Assembly: GCF_003386235.1 (NCBI RefSeq)
Contig: NZ_QRDZ01000019.1
Location: 112,347-176,346 of the forward strand
DNA: 64,000 nt
From: Cohnella phaseoli
GTDB taxonomy: Bacteria > Bacillota > Bacilli > Paenibacillales > Paenibacillaceae
Direction: 5' to 3'
Below are positions 9,104-17,663 of the stretch, in pieces (position 1 is the first letter of the stretch; each line of letters begins with the position of its first letter). The notes under the pieces were generated by a model. The model was not told the DNA's origin. It was given only the letters and a program-made list of their open reading frames with translations, and ran no database searches. Made by a program: the position numbers and the translations under genes.

Positions 9104-10003
9104 CTAGAAAATACGATAATTCGCTAGTCGATAAGCGAGGTAATAGGAAATGGAAACGAATAATACGGAAACGACGGACTTAAACATGCCCATGGCGGTC
9201 GCCACCGCATACTGCGCATCGACAAGTCCGAGCCTGTACACCAGAGTGTCGATAATATCGCCGCTTTCATAGACTTGCGGGCTGTACAAATTGAAAACTT
9301 GTTCAAAGCCGGCATTCAATACATTGCCCAAGCTCAGCGTGGACATCAGAATAATAATAGGCAGCATACCCGGGAGCGTCACATGGAGCGTCTGCTTCCA
9401 TCTCCCCGCCCCGTCGACGACTGCGGCTTCGTACAAGGTCGGATTGATATTCGTGAGTGCAGCCAGATAGACGATCGTGCTGAATCCGAACTCCTTCCAT
9501 ACGTCGGATAAGACAAGCAGATAGGGAAACCATCGATTGTCGCCCAAGAAAAAAATGGGTTGTATTCCGAATCCGCTTAATAGTTGATTTACGATCCCGC
9601 TGGATGGGGAGAGGATATCGATCAAAATGCCTCCAAGAATGATCCAGGACAGAAAGTGAGGCAAATAAATCAGCGTTTGGACGCCGCGCTTGACAAACTC
9701 GACGCGAATTTCGTTAAGTAGAAGCGCGGTAACGATCGGCGCGCTAAGTCCAGCCGCTATTTTCATAAACGCGATAAATACGGTATTCCATAAGACGTCA
9801 AGCGTTCCCGGCAAGGCGAATACATAACGGAAATTATCAAGTCCCACCCAGTCCGAGCCGCTTATTCCTTTGACGATCGAATACTTCTGAAACGCGATAA
9901 CAAGCCCCGCAATCGGGCCGTAACTGAACACAAGAACGAGAAGCAGCGCCGGCAGCACCATGAGATGGAGCGGCAATTGCCGGAACCCGTTTTTTTCGGA
10001 CAT
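9104..10003 (-). CDS. Sugar ABC transporter permease, LplB type
   Basis: A 299-residue permease that pairs with the LplC-type gene 23 bases downstream. ATG 10003 is preferred because AAAGGTGG overlaps the upstream in-frame GTG and is well spaced from this ATG. Helix 1 starts LPLHLMVLPALLLVLVFSYGP, and the EAA loop is YEAAVVDGAGRWKQTLHVTLP near residue 195. The closing motif AYRLANYRIF is common in the subfamily. The substrate is probably oligosaccharides released by the adjacent glycosidase. Confidence 0.92.
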   Translation of the reverse strand: MSEKNGFRQLPLHLMVLPALLLVLVFSYGPIAGLVIAFQKYSIVKGISGSDWVGLDNFRYVFALPGTLDVLWNTVFIAFMKIAAGLSAPIVTALLLNEIRVEFVKRGVQTLIYLPHFLSWIILGGILIDILSPSSGIVNQLLSGFGIQPIFFLGDNRWFPYLLVLSDVWKEFGFSTIVYLAALTNINPTLYEAAVVDGAGRWKQTLHVTLPGMLPIIILMSTLSLGNVLNAGFEQVFNLYSPQVYESGDIIDTLVYRLGLVDAQYAVATAMGMFKSVVSVLFVSISYYLAYRLANYRIF

Positions 10004-10069
10004 GCGCTGTGCCACCTTTGCGGAGACATCGATGGGGACCCATTACGGCCCCCATCTTTGTTTACCGGT

Positions 10070-11767
10070 TTATTTCGTTGCGTACCATTCGTTGACTTCG
10101 GCAGTAATCTGATCTCCGCCAAGCTTCTTCCAATCCGCCACAAAGGTATCAAAATCGTCTAGGGATGCCCCGAGAATAATTTTCGTAAACGTTTCCAGTT
10201 CGAGCTTTTCCAGAGTAGCTCTCCTGTCTCCCATGGTCGGGGTTGGCGCGCCAATAAACTCATTGACCTTCAATTGTCGGTTCTGATCGTAATATTGGCC
10301 GATAACGGAGTAAGCACTCTCGCTTCCGAATACCCGATCCGTTCCCCAACCGGAATTGTCGCCTCCTTGATGTGCGACGATTTTATCGTAGTATCCTTTT
10401 TCCTCGGCGGTCAGCTTGGAAGCATCTCCCGACTCAAAAGCCGCCTTTATATGTTTCTGAGCGCCAATCAGCCCTTCGCCTGTTCCCGTATTCGTGAGAA
10501 GGGCGTACTTGTGGAATTCAATCCCGTCTTTACTGTGGTAGATTTCAGGGTTCTGGCTGTCGCCCCCGAAAATATCCACGGTTAGGTTATACAGCTTGAT
10601 GACGGCTTCCGGATGCTCATAACCTTTGCGAACGACCCAGAATTGGTTGTAGTCCAGGCTGCTTTGAGCATTAGCTGTGTTACCGTCAATCGAAGGGATC
10701 GGATAAGCCTTCCAATCCGCTTGCGGTTCCTTGTCCTTATTGCCTTGTAGGGGCCATAGCGGATTCCACATCGCGCCGAAGTGCATGCCCAGCTTCCCGT
10801 TGATTTCCAGTTCGGATGCTTTGCTGCCGTCTTTGACGCCAAATTCCTTGTCGATTTGACCGGCATTGAACATCTCCTGCAGCTTGGCGAGAGCTGCCTT
10901 TACTTCGGGCTGGATACTGCCGTAGACCAGCTTGCCCGAAGCGTCCTTAATCCATATCTTCGGGTAAGCATGGAAGCCGTTCATAAAGCCGGTCACGTCA
11001 GGGTATCCGCTGAACAGCTCCTTGGAAAGCGCCAGGCCCAGCGTATCCGCCTTTCCGTTGCCGTCCGGATCCTGCTTCGTGAAAGCCTCAGCTATCGTAA
11101 AAACGTCTTGCATCGTCGAAGGCTCGGGGAGTCCGAGCTTGACGAGCCAATCCGTGCGTACCCACAGCAGCGGTGCGCCGCCAAAGTAATCTTGCGATTG
11201 AGGGATGGCCAGCAGCTTGCCTCCTACAGTCGACGCAGCCTTGGCGACTTGTCCGTTCTCGATCAGTTCACGGCCCATTGGGGAAGCGTATTTCTCGTAT
11301 ACTTCGGTCAAATCCTCCAACTGACCGGCGTCGGCAAGCTGTTTGAATTGAACAGCGTTAACCCTGAACACGTCCGGCAGATCTCCCGCAGCGATGGACG
11401 CATTCATTTTCTGATCGTATTGATCGCTTTGAACGATCCACTTATTCGCGATCTGAATGCCCAGCCGCTCCGCATAAGCGGTATTCCATGCGTTCTTGTC
11501 GAAGGATTCGCCTTCTTTGAATTTGTAAGTCGAATCCGTATTTCGGGTAACTGAGACCTTGATCGGAGGATCATATTTGCCGAATGGATCGACCGTTTCC
11601 GTCGAAGCGCTTTCAGGAGCGGCGGTGCTTGCTTGCGAGCTGGCCGTCGCTGCCGGCGAGCCGCTTTCTTGGGCGTTGCCGCCCTTGCTTTCATTGCCGC
11701 ATGCGGCGGTCATGAATATCGTCAGAACCGCCAACGACATGCCGAAATACTTTGCCGTTCTTTTCAT
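10070..11767 (-). CDS. Sugar ABC transporter substrate-binding lipoprotein (LplA/YtcQ type)
   Basis: A 565-residue lipoprotein. ATG 11767 has AAGGGGG upstream. The signal sequence ends in the lipobox MTAAC with the lipidated cysteine at residue 23, followed by a Ser/Ala/Glu-rich linker to about residue 58. The mature part contains ASIAAGDLPDVFRVNAVQFKQ, the family signature also seen in the three other binding proteins of the window. It captures oligosaccharide outside the membrane and delivers it to the two permeases just downstream. The YesN-like gene immediately upstream is a likely regulator. Confidence 0.93.
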   Translation of the reverse strand: MKRTAKYFGMSLAVLTIFMTAACGNESKGGNAQESGSPAATASSQASTAAPESASTETVDPFGKYDPPIKVSVTRNTDSTYKFKEGESFDKNAWNTAYAERLGIQIANKWIVQSDQYDQKMNASIAAGDLPDVFRVNAVQFKQLADAGQLEDLTEVYEKYASPMGRELIENGQVAKAASTVGGKLLAIPQSQDYFGGAPLLWVRTDWLVKLGLPEPSTMQDVFTIAEAFTKQDPDGNGKADTLGLALSKELFSGYPDVTGFMNGFHAYPKIWIKDASGKLVYGSIQPEVKAALAKLQEMFNAGQIDKEFGVKDGSKASELEINGKLGMHFGAMWNPLWPLQGNKDKEPQADWKAYPIPSIDGNTANAQSSLDYNQFWVVRKGYEHPEAVIKLYNLTVDIFGGDSQNPEIYHSKDGIEFHKYALLTNTGTGEGLIGAQKHIKAAFESGDASKLTAEEKGYYDKIVAHQGGDNSGWGTDRVFGSESAYSVIGQYYDQNRQLKVNEFIGAPTPTMGDRRATLEKLELETFTKIILGASLDDFDTFVADWKKLGGDQITAEVNEWYATK

Positions 11768-11879
11768 GCGAATCCCCCTTGAGTCGATTTTGTAAAGAGC
11801 AGCTGTCTTACGCTCTTAATTATAGGAGCGTTGGATTAGGGATAAAATCGCACATTTTTGACATCGCTCATTCTTTTCT

Positions 11880-13523
11880 TTACTTTCTTTCGCGATATTC
11901 CTGAGGCGTCATGCCGGTCTCTTTTTTGAAAAAGCGTCCGAAATAATTGGCCGAGTCGAAGCCGACGCGCCCTGCGATCTCATGAATTTTCAGCATGGAC
12001 CGACTTAATAAATCCTTGGCTTTTAAGATTCTCATTTCGGTGGTGTATTCCAATACCCCGACGCCCGTTTGCTGCTTAAACAACCGGGATAGATAGGACG
12101 GATTCAGATAGACAATATCGGACAGCCGACCGAGCGACAGATCCTGGTCCAGGTGATCGGCAATATACGATTGGAGCTGTCGGATGATCGAATGCGTATT
12201 TTCCTCGCGCTTCTCCTCCCGCAAATGGATCCAGCCCTCAAGCCGTTCGTCCAGGTAACGCAGCGCTTGCTCCCAAGAAGCATGCTCTCCAAGACTTGAC
12301 CACTTGTAATCGCCGGATTCGCGCGCCGTTTGTCCACCGCGATTGCGGTTGGACAAAGAAATAAGCAAATATCCGACCCCGTAGTAGATTTCGGACAATA
12401 CTTCCACATCGTTGCGACAATGCAGGGAAATCTCCTTTAGCTTCAAATAAGTCTCCGCGAAATCTTCTCTGGCTTCTTGGGAGCCTTCCGGTTCCATGGT
12501 CAGAAGCTGTTGCAACTTGCTTCTGGCCTGCAGCTCATAGACGCTTTTGTCCTCTTTGCCGGTCGCTACCAAATACCGGTCGGTCAACAACATCTCTTCG
12601 CCTTCTCCAAGCCCGTGAAACAACACGTCATTCAACTCTGCGTATTTGGCGGGAAGAGATGCCCAATCGGTAGCGCCCGACCCGGTCGCGAACGAAATCG
12701 CGACTTTCAGATAGGCCTTGCACGCGGATTGAATGGATTCCAGAGTCCCCTGTACGAATAGAGCAAGCGAATCGGATTTCTCCTCGCGCAGAGCCTCCTC
12801 CCCTGTCGTTCCCGCATCGGACTGCAGCAGCCACACGAATCGGGAAGTTTCCGTCATGAGGGAAAACAAGGCCGTTCGCTCGAAGAGCTCCTCCGCCATT
12901 TTCTGAATCGCATAAGAGAGCAGCGTGCGGTCCCTGGATGACAATCCGTCCCGCCAACAATCGACTCGTCCCACGACCATAAGCACCTTGCGCTCCGTGC
13001 TCAGCCCGATCCCGAGCTCGTCCATTCGCAATTGCGATGCCTGGTTATCCCCGCGCAACAGCGACGTCGCATACTCTTTACGCAGCATAGGCAAAGTCTC
13101 ATTTATTTGTTCGGCGGCGCTCCGGATCCACCGCTCCGTTTCCATCTGCTCGGACAGCATTTCAGCAGCCTTGGCAACGGCGGCTACGATGGCTTCATCG
13201 CCGTCGGTTTTAAGAACGTAATCCACTCCTCCTTGACGAAGCGCCGCCTGAACGTAACGAAAATCGTCATAACCGGATAGGAAAACGACGCGGCAGCGCG
13301 GCCAGCGCCTGGTAACCTGACGATGCAATTCCAGCCCGTCCATGCCGGGCATCCGGATATCGGACAATAGAATATCGATTTTTATTTTCTCCAAGCACGC
13401 CAAGGCTTCCGAAGCGGAGAAAGCCCGGTATACTTCCAATTCGAGAGCAATCTCCTCTTCGAACAATTGTTGCAGCCCTTTGACGATCTTCGGTTCGTTG
13501 TCCACGATCAGCAATCTGTACAT
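11880..13523 (-). CDS. YesN-like response regulator with AraC-type DNA-binding domain
   Basis: A 547-residue protein starting at ATG 13523, where AAGGAGG lies at ideal spacing; the frame is open further upstream but that part overlaps the kinase gene. The receiver domain carries D55 in LSDIRMPG. Its acidic pocket reads D8-N9 instead of the usual Asp pair, a mild oddity. The C-terminal AraC domain contains LGRLSDIVYLNPSYLSRLFK and IAGRVGFDSANYFGRFF and ends in PQEYRERK. It starts one base after the kinase stop, so the pair is coupled. It probably controls the binding protein/permease/glycosidase operon directly downstream. Confidence 0.92.
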   Translation of the reverse strand: MYRLLIVDNEPKIVKGLQQLFEEEIALELEVYRAFSASEALACLEKIKIDILLSDIRMPGMDGLELHRQVTRRWPRCRVVFLSGYDDFRYVQAALRQGGVDYVLKTDGDEAIVAAVAKAAEMLSEQMETERWIRSAAEQINETLPMLRKEYATSLLRGDNQASQLRMDELGIGLSTERKVLMVVGRVDCWRDGLSSRDRTLLSYAIQKMAEELFERTALFSLMTETSRFVWLLQSDAGTTGEEALREEKSDSLALFVQGTLESIQSACKAYLKVAISFATGSGATDWASLPAKYAELNDVLFHGLGEGEEMLLTDRYLVATGKEDKSVYELQARSKLQQLLTMEPEGSQEAREDFAETYLKLKEISLHCRNDVEVLSEIYYGVGYLLISLSNRNRGGQTARESGDYKWSSLGEHASWEQALRYLDERLEGWIHLREEKREENTHSIIRQLQSYIADHLDQDLSLGRLSDIVYLNPSYLSRLFKQQTGVGVLEYTTEMRILKAKDLLSRSMLKIHEIAGRVGFDSANYFGRFFKKETGMTPQEYRERK

Positions 13524-13524
13524 T

Positions 13525-15264
13525 TCATTCGCCTCCTTGTTTATCCGTAGGCAAGCGCAACTCAATCCGGAGCCCTCCGCTAAGCGATCTGCCTGCCACC
13601 ATAACGCCTTCCTCTCCGAAATACAATTGGATTCTCCTTTTGACATTATAGAGCCCCGCATTTTCCCCCGGAGACTGCTTCTTTGCCAACAAGCCGTTAA
13701 TCTTCGCTAATTGTTCGTCCGTGAGATTCCCGTTATCTTCTACGATAATCGTCAGAAACTGTTCATTCTCGATGAATCCGACGCGGATGAATCCAGGCCC
13801 GTCCCGATCCTCCAGGCCGTGCTGGTAGGCGTTCTCAAGCAACGGCTGCACGATTAATTTCGGAATTTGGCGATCTCTCCAACGACTCGGAATTTCTTCG
13901 AATTCCACGCGAATCTGATCCTCGAACCGAATTTCCTGAATGTCCGCATAAGCTTTCGCATGCTTGATCTCTTCTTCAAGACGGATATGGTCGCTTCCCC
14001 TCGTAATAAAGCGAAAATACTCTCCGAGGCTCTTCGTCACGCGGATGACCTGTTCGATTTCATGCATTTTCGCGATGCGATACAGGTTGAAGAAACAATT
14101 GAATAGAAAATGAGGATTAATTTGCGATTGAAGCTGCTTTAATTCCGCAACTTTCGCTTGATATTGCTGAACGTAGACCTCATCGATGAGTTCTTTCAAA
14201 CGATATACGGTCTTGTTAAATCGTTCGAACAAATATCGGAATTCTCCCGTACCTTTGAATTGCATCGCCGCATCCAGGTCTCCCTTTTCCAGCTTGCGAA
14301 AAGAGAAAACAAGCTGCGCCAACGGTCGATGAATAAGCCTATAAATCCAATACGAGAATATCACGACGATAATGAAGGAGGCGATCGACAGCCACCAGAC
14401 CCTATCCTTGTACTGCTTTAACGGTCCGATGATTTTGCTTTCTTTGACGAAAACCGAGAGCGAAAGCCCCAGCTTATCCGACTTTTTAATAAACAGATAA
14501 TAAGCTTCCCCGCCTACTTTTAAAGTTTCGTAATGGCGATTTGTCGCAAAGCTGCCGTTATCGCGAATTCGCTCTTTGAGAGTCTCCGTAACGACAGCCG
14601 GGGTTTCCCCGCTTTCAACCGACCAATTCGGATTATCATGGGTAAGCAGGCTGCCCCCGTCTTGAAGGTCGGTGAACTCGTCCAAATACGCCTTCAAGCT
14701 AGAATCCGCTATTTCCAGTCCTAAAGTGAACAGCGGTTGACGGTTCAAAGTGCCCGGGTAAGGCAACGTAATCCAGAGCTTGCCTTGGTGAACGATAAAA
14801 GGAGATTCGAGCCGGTTGGTCGCATTATTCAATGCGGCTCCGTCCCCCGCCGGAATTTCGCTATAGGCATTGGTAGAGATTCGTCGGTTTAGGAGCCCGA
14901 TATCCACGAAGCTGTCGCGAACGAAGCTGGCGGCGTTTTTCATAAGTCTAAGTCGGTCCTGCAGCCTGGAAACGGCCTCCGTAAACTCCACGTAGGACAG
15001 GTCTTCCCGCGTGCTGAGAATATCGATATCGTCATCGTTGACATACTCCGTTTGCAATCCCATCACACGGTTGAAATCCAATTCCAGCGTGCTGATGTAC
15101 GAGACCATTCTCTGTTCGATCGATTGCGTGATTTCTTTGCGGACAAGCTCCTTGCTTTGCTCGTTCATCCGAATGCTCAATGCAAACAACGGCAGCAAAA
15201 CAATTAAAAAAGCGAGGATTAGCTTCGGAAATATGGACATTTGGTCTCCCCAACGCGTCTTCAT
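13525..15264 (-). CDS. YesM-like sensor histidine kinase
   Basis: A 579-residue kinase when started at ATG 15264, which has GGTGAGC upstream and reads directly into the first membrane helix (IFPKLILAFLIVLLPLFALS). The extracellular sensor spans about residues 35-275. A second helix (WLSIASFIIVVIFSYWIY), a HAMP segment and QINPHFLFN with H385 follow, then the ATPase domain with LLENAYQHGL. Its partner regulator starts 1 base after its stop. The sensed ligand is unknown but is presumably the sugar imported by the operon downstream. Confidence 0.92.
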   Translation of the reverse strand: MKTRWGDQMSIFPKLILAFLIVLLPLFALSIRMNEQSKELVRKEITQSIEQRMVSYISTLELDFNRVMGLQTEYVNDDDIDILSTREDLSYVEFTEAVSRLQDRLRLMKNAASFVRDSFVDIGLLNRRISTNAYSEIPAGDGAALNNATNRLESPFIVHQGKLWITLPYPGTLNRQPLFTLGLEIADSSLKAYLDEFTDLQDGGSLLTHDNPNWSVESGETPAVVTETLKERIRDNGSFATNRHYETLKVGGEAYYLFIKKSDKLGLSLSVFVKESKIIGPLKQYKDRVWWLSIASFIIVVIFSYWIYRLIHRPLAQLVFSFRKLEKGDLDAAMQFKGTGEFRYLFERFNKTVYRLKELIDEVYVQQYQAKVAELKQLQSQINPHFLFNCFFNLYRIAKMHEIEQVIRVTKSLGEYFRFITRGSDHIRLEEEIKHAKAYADIQEIRFEDQIRVEFEEIPSRWRDRQIPKLIVQPLLENAYQHGLEDRDGPGFIRVGFIENEQFLTIIVEDNGNLTDEQLAKINGLLAKKQSPGENAGLYNVKRRIQLYFGEEGVMVAGRSLSGGLRIELRLPTDKQGGE

Positions 15265-15378
15265 CTGCAGCTCACCATTTTCCTCATAGGATATGAGCCC
15301 ATTATAGGGAGTACAAGTAAGAATAAAAAGCAAAATCCGTAATGCTCAGTGAAAAGCATTTTATTGATAACAAGCGGA

Positions 15379-15408
15379 AGAGGCGCTCCGTATGTCGGAA
15401 GCGCCTCT
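15379..15408 (-). terminator. Hairpin terminator of DoxX copy 1
   Basis: AGAGGCGCT pairs with AGCGCCTCT across a CCG/CGG-extended loop. It has no long T-run, so termination is likely but not certain. Near-identical hairpins end the other two DoxX units and the RCC1-repeat gene. Confidence 0.6.
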
Positions 15409-15441
15409 CGGTATAAGAGATAAGAGATGGAGTTTACTGTT

Positions 15442-15984
15442 CTATTTGGCTAGCGCCCCTTCACCGGTTGTCGGATTTTTGGGCTTGCGATGAAAGATGC
15501 GGTCGGTTCCCTTATGAATCAGCGGAAGCACGTAGCGGTCAAGTCCGAAGCGTCCGGCGTTCGTTCCGGCGACGACGACCAACATTCCGAGGAGCAGCAG
15601 CCATGGGTTCGTGCTTACGGTTCCGGTGAACAGGAACATGAAGTTCATTAAGATTCCGAAGAAGGCGGCGGTCAGCGTTAACGTTCCGAGTATGAGTCCA
15701 AGTCCGACTAAGAATTCGCCCCATGGGATCAAGACGTTAATGATCTTTACGTTCGGCAGTGCAAAATGTTCAAGGAATGCTAGGTAAGTCGGGTAGACCG
15801 CCTCCCCTGTCGCCTTATCGACGATCGGGTTGTTCACGGCGTTGTTCAGGAAACCCCCTGCGTTAAACGGCGTTGCTCCGGTAATTTTATGCCAGCCTGC
15901 CGTTAACCAAGCATATCCGACTACGAATCTGACGATCGTTACGATGATAGCCGCAATGCGGTTTTCTCTCCAAAGCTTCATCAT
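15442..15984 (-). CDS. DoxX family membrane protein, copy 1
   Basis: A 180-residue membrane protein. ATG 15984 has GAGGAG eight bases upstream; an in-frame GTG at 15993 overlaps that site and is not favoured. About four helices are visible, at residues 13-37, 80-103, 105-125 and 128-150. The family includes small quinone-linked or thiol-redox membrane proteins (DoxX, CatD/YfiD-like); the exact activity is unknown. It differs from copies 2 and 3 at only about four to five residues. It is preceded by a perfect Fnr-type palindrome, so micro-aerobic or redox-responsive expression is likely. It stands alone between two hairpins. Confidence 0.85.
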   Translation of the reverse strand: MMKLWRENRIAAIIVTIVRFVVGYAWLTAGWHKITGATPFNAGGFLNNAVNNPIVDKATGEAVYPTYLAFLEHFALPNVKIINVLIPWGEFLVGLGLILGTLTLTAAFFGILMNFMFLFTGTVSTNPWLLLLGMLVVVAGTNAGRFGLDRYVLPLIHKGTDRIFHRKPKNPTTGEGALAK

Positions 15985-16133
15985 GTCACTCACTCCTCAA
16001 TTGGGTAAAGGTTTATTTGAACTGAAGCGATTATGCGTCCGTTAGCTGCTGCTTGTTCGCCGATGTTCGAGATCGTTGGGGAGACATCGGGATCACCTTC
16101 CTCGCTGGCTTTGTGTTTGTCTTTCATGGCTTT

Positions 16134-16176
16134 ATTGTACATCCGGTTGCTTATTAAGTTTGTGATTAAAATCACA
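16134..16176 (-). promoter_or_regulatory. Predicted Crp/Fnr-activated promoter of DoxX copy 1
   Basis: On the minus strand TGTGATTTTAATCACA (16161-16176), a perfect TGTGA-N6-TCACA palindrome, lies upstream of a TACAAT -10 box (16134-16139). The implied start is near 16127, which places the palindrome centre at -41.5, the standard class II activator position. There is no good -35 box, as expected for an activator-dependent promoter. The leader of about 140 bases contains a CCGATGT...ACATCGG hairpin conserved in all three copies. Confidence 0.7.
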
Positions 16177-16495
16177 AATTAAGTCGTGTTCAGGATTTAG
16201 ACATTTTTGTCTTCACGGAATGACGCCTTTTAGGGGGAATTACCCATTCGAAAGTCTGGAGCGATGTGCGGATTTTTCGCTTGCGATTCGACCTCACGGG
16301 TAGAAAATCGTCGATTAGGCATTAGGCCCACGGTCTTAAGTGTCGAATTATGTACCGTACTTTATCATCATTTACATGAAATTACAAATGGTGTCATACT
16401 GGTAGCAGAAGGGTTGCAGTTCCCGAAGAACGCTGGCCAGCATTCTGCTCCTGAAACTCCTTCTGCCAATTCCCAAATTGAAAGGATGGATATTC
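16177..16495. other. Intergenic stretch between DoxX copy 1 and a secreted protein gene
   Basis: About 320 bases between divergent genes. The first 30 (AAATTAAG...TTTAGACATTTTTGTCTTC) resemble the sequence upstream of the DoxX copy 2 palindrome, so the shared block extends slightly past the promoter. No supported gene or hairpin was found in the rest, which must include the promoter of the gene at 16496. Confidence 0.5.
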
Positions 16496-16864
16496 GTGAA
16501 AATGAGCAAGTTAACGGTACTAATGCTGTCCGTCGTGATGCTCTTTGCTTTCTCGACCGCCTCAAGCGCCAGCACCCCGTTGAATCACACGGATACCGTT
16601 ACAGGGCAAGGGGATATTCTGATTACCGGGACTGCGTATTTTAGCAACAGCCCGCCAGCCGGAGTCATCTTCGCGGACGTATACCGCATCGTGAACGGCG
16701 TAGAAGAGTATGTAACCAGCTCGCGCTCGAATATTTACAGCAACCCTAGCGTCGTGAACTATTCGATTACGTTTAATACTTCGTTTACGCAAGGCACGTA
16801 CAAAATCAAGTATTCTTACGCCGGCTCGCTCGTCGACATGACCACTTATGCTCGGTTTGTCTAA
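16496..16864 (+). CDS. Small secreted protein of unknown function
   Basis: A 122-residue protein starting at GTG 16496 with AAAGGATG about nine bases upstream. A signal peptide (KLTVLMLSVVMLFAFSTASSAS) is followed by about 95 residues rich in Ser, Thr, Tyr and Val with alternating hydrophobic patterns (GDILITGTAYF, GVIFADVYRIV, YSITFNTSF, TYKIKYSYAG). This suggests a single beta-sandwich domain. There is no lipobox, anchor or catalytic motif. I do not recognise a family. It is alone on its strand here and is followed by a MITE-like palindrome. Confidence 0.65.
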   Translation: MKMSKLTVLMLSVVMLFAFSTASSASTPLNHTDTVTGQGDILITGTAYFSNSPPAGVIFADVYRIVNGVEEYVTSSRSNIYSNPSVVNYSITFNTSFTQGTYKIKYSYAGSLVDMTTYARFV

Positions 16865-16891
16865 GCGGTAGGTTGTCTATTAGGAGCCGAA

Positions 16892-17110
16892 AGAGGCTGT
16901 CCCACAAGCCAAACCAGTTGCTCTAAAAGATAATCGACGAACAGGTCAAAAGGGGTATGTATCTCCTTCCGATGCTATACGCTCCTGAAATCTGAATGGG
17001 TAAACCCGTAATAGGGTAATTTCAGGAGCGTATGAGGCGTCTACAGGAGATACATACCCCTTCTTTGTCTATCGATCATCTCAAGCAACTCTGCTTATGG
17101 AACAGCCTCT
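16892..17110. mobile_element. 219-bp palindromic MITE-like element, relative of the one at 5428
   Basis: The terminal inverted repeats are AGAGGCTGTCCCACAAG on the left and, as reverse complement, AGAGGCTGTTCCATAAG on the right. Further paired arms are GGGGTATGTATCTCC and the inner pair ATACGCTCCTGAAAT / ATTTCAGGAGCGTAT, so nearly the whole element can fold into one hairpin. It carries no gene. No clear target duplication was found at its edges. The ends resemble the GGCTGT-type tips of some IS families, suggesting mobilisation by a transposase outside the window. Confidence 0.68.
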
Positions 17111-17663
17111 GAATTAGGGCTAAGAAGCTGTATGTTAGGGCCGTTCCCTCATCTTTAAGTGGTCATAATATCGACTATCGCGCTGTTCTTGCTCCACTAT
17201 CGCTCGAAAATAGAATTATGCCTGCTTAGTCTGTGGAGCCCTGTTTATCAGCGTCAAGAAACGCCTGTGTCCTATCTCATCATAAGATCGGCACGTCTTC
17301 AATCGAACGTAATCCAGCCTTGATCAAAGTCATAGTAGATTTTTCCCATTATAGCCCCCCCCCCCCGGTAATGAGTTTGCCCACTTGCTGTGCTTTAGCC
17401 AGTTCCAACGTTAGTGAGCTTCAATTCAAGGTTTTCAGTTTCGAGCTGCGTGATGCGATCCGTTGGTTCTGACGTCGGCTAAGGGGCACCGGGCATATAA
17501 TTTCCAGCGAGACTCGAATAATCTCTTCGTTTGTCAGCTAGGGGAATACGTCAGGAACCTTCTCACACTGGTCATAATGCAATTCAAGGGAATCTAGTTC
17601 ATCAAATCAGGATTTGGATACCCACTAACTTTGTTCTCGAAATAGAATATACTACAATCAAAT
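17111..17663. other. Gene-free stretch downstream of the tail operon
   Basis: About 550 bases with no supported gene. It includes a run of twelve C residues (17355-17366), an unusual homopolymer and a likely site of replication or sequencing error. Short open frames here have no ribosome site or family resemblance. The stretch may be decayed DNA from a former mobile element. I see no terminator or attachment site in it. Confidence 0.4.

Noticed and set aside
10781..11554. Long plus-strand open frame (257 codons) opposite the binding-protein gene
   Set aside because: No ribosome site, no domain, rich in Arg/Leu/Gln as expected for the antisense of a real gene; the opposite strand holds a full lipoprotein gene.
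16880..17120. Target-site duplication of the longer MITE-like element
   Set aside because: Only a 3-base GAA match flanks it, which is not better than chance.
17355..17366. Run of twelve C as a phase-variation tract
   Set aside because: It lies in no gene and near no promoter that I can support; it may be a sequencing artefact.
17233..17472. Possible small gene or transposase remnant in the gene-free stretch
   Set aside because: No start signal and no similarity that I can name; the frame crosses the twelve-C run.
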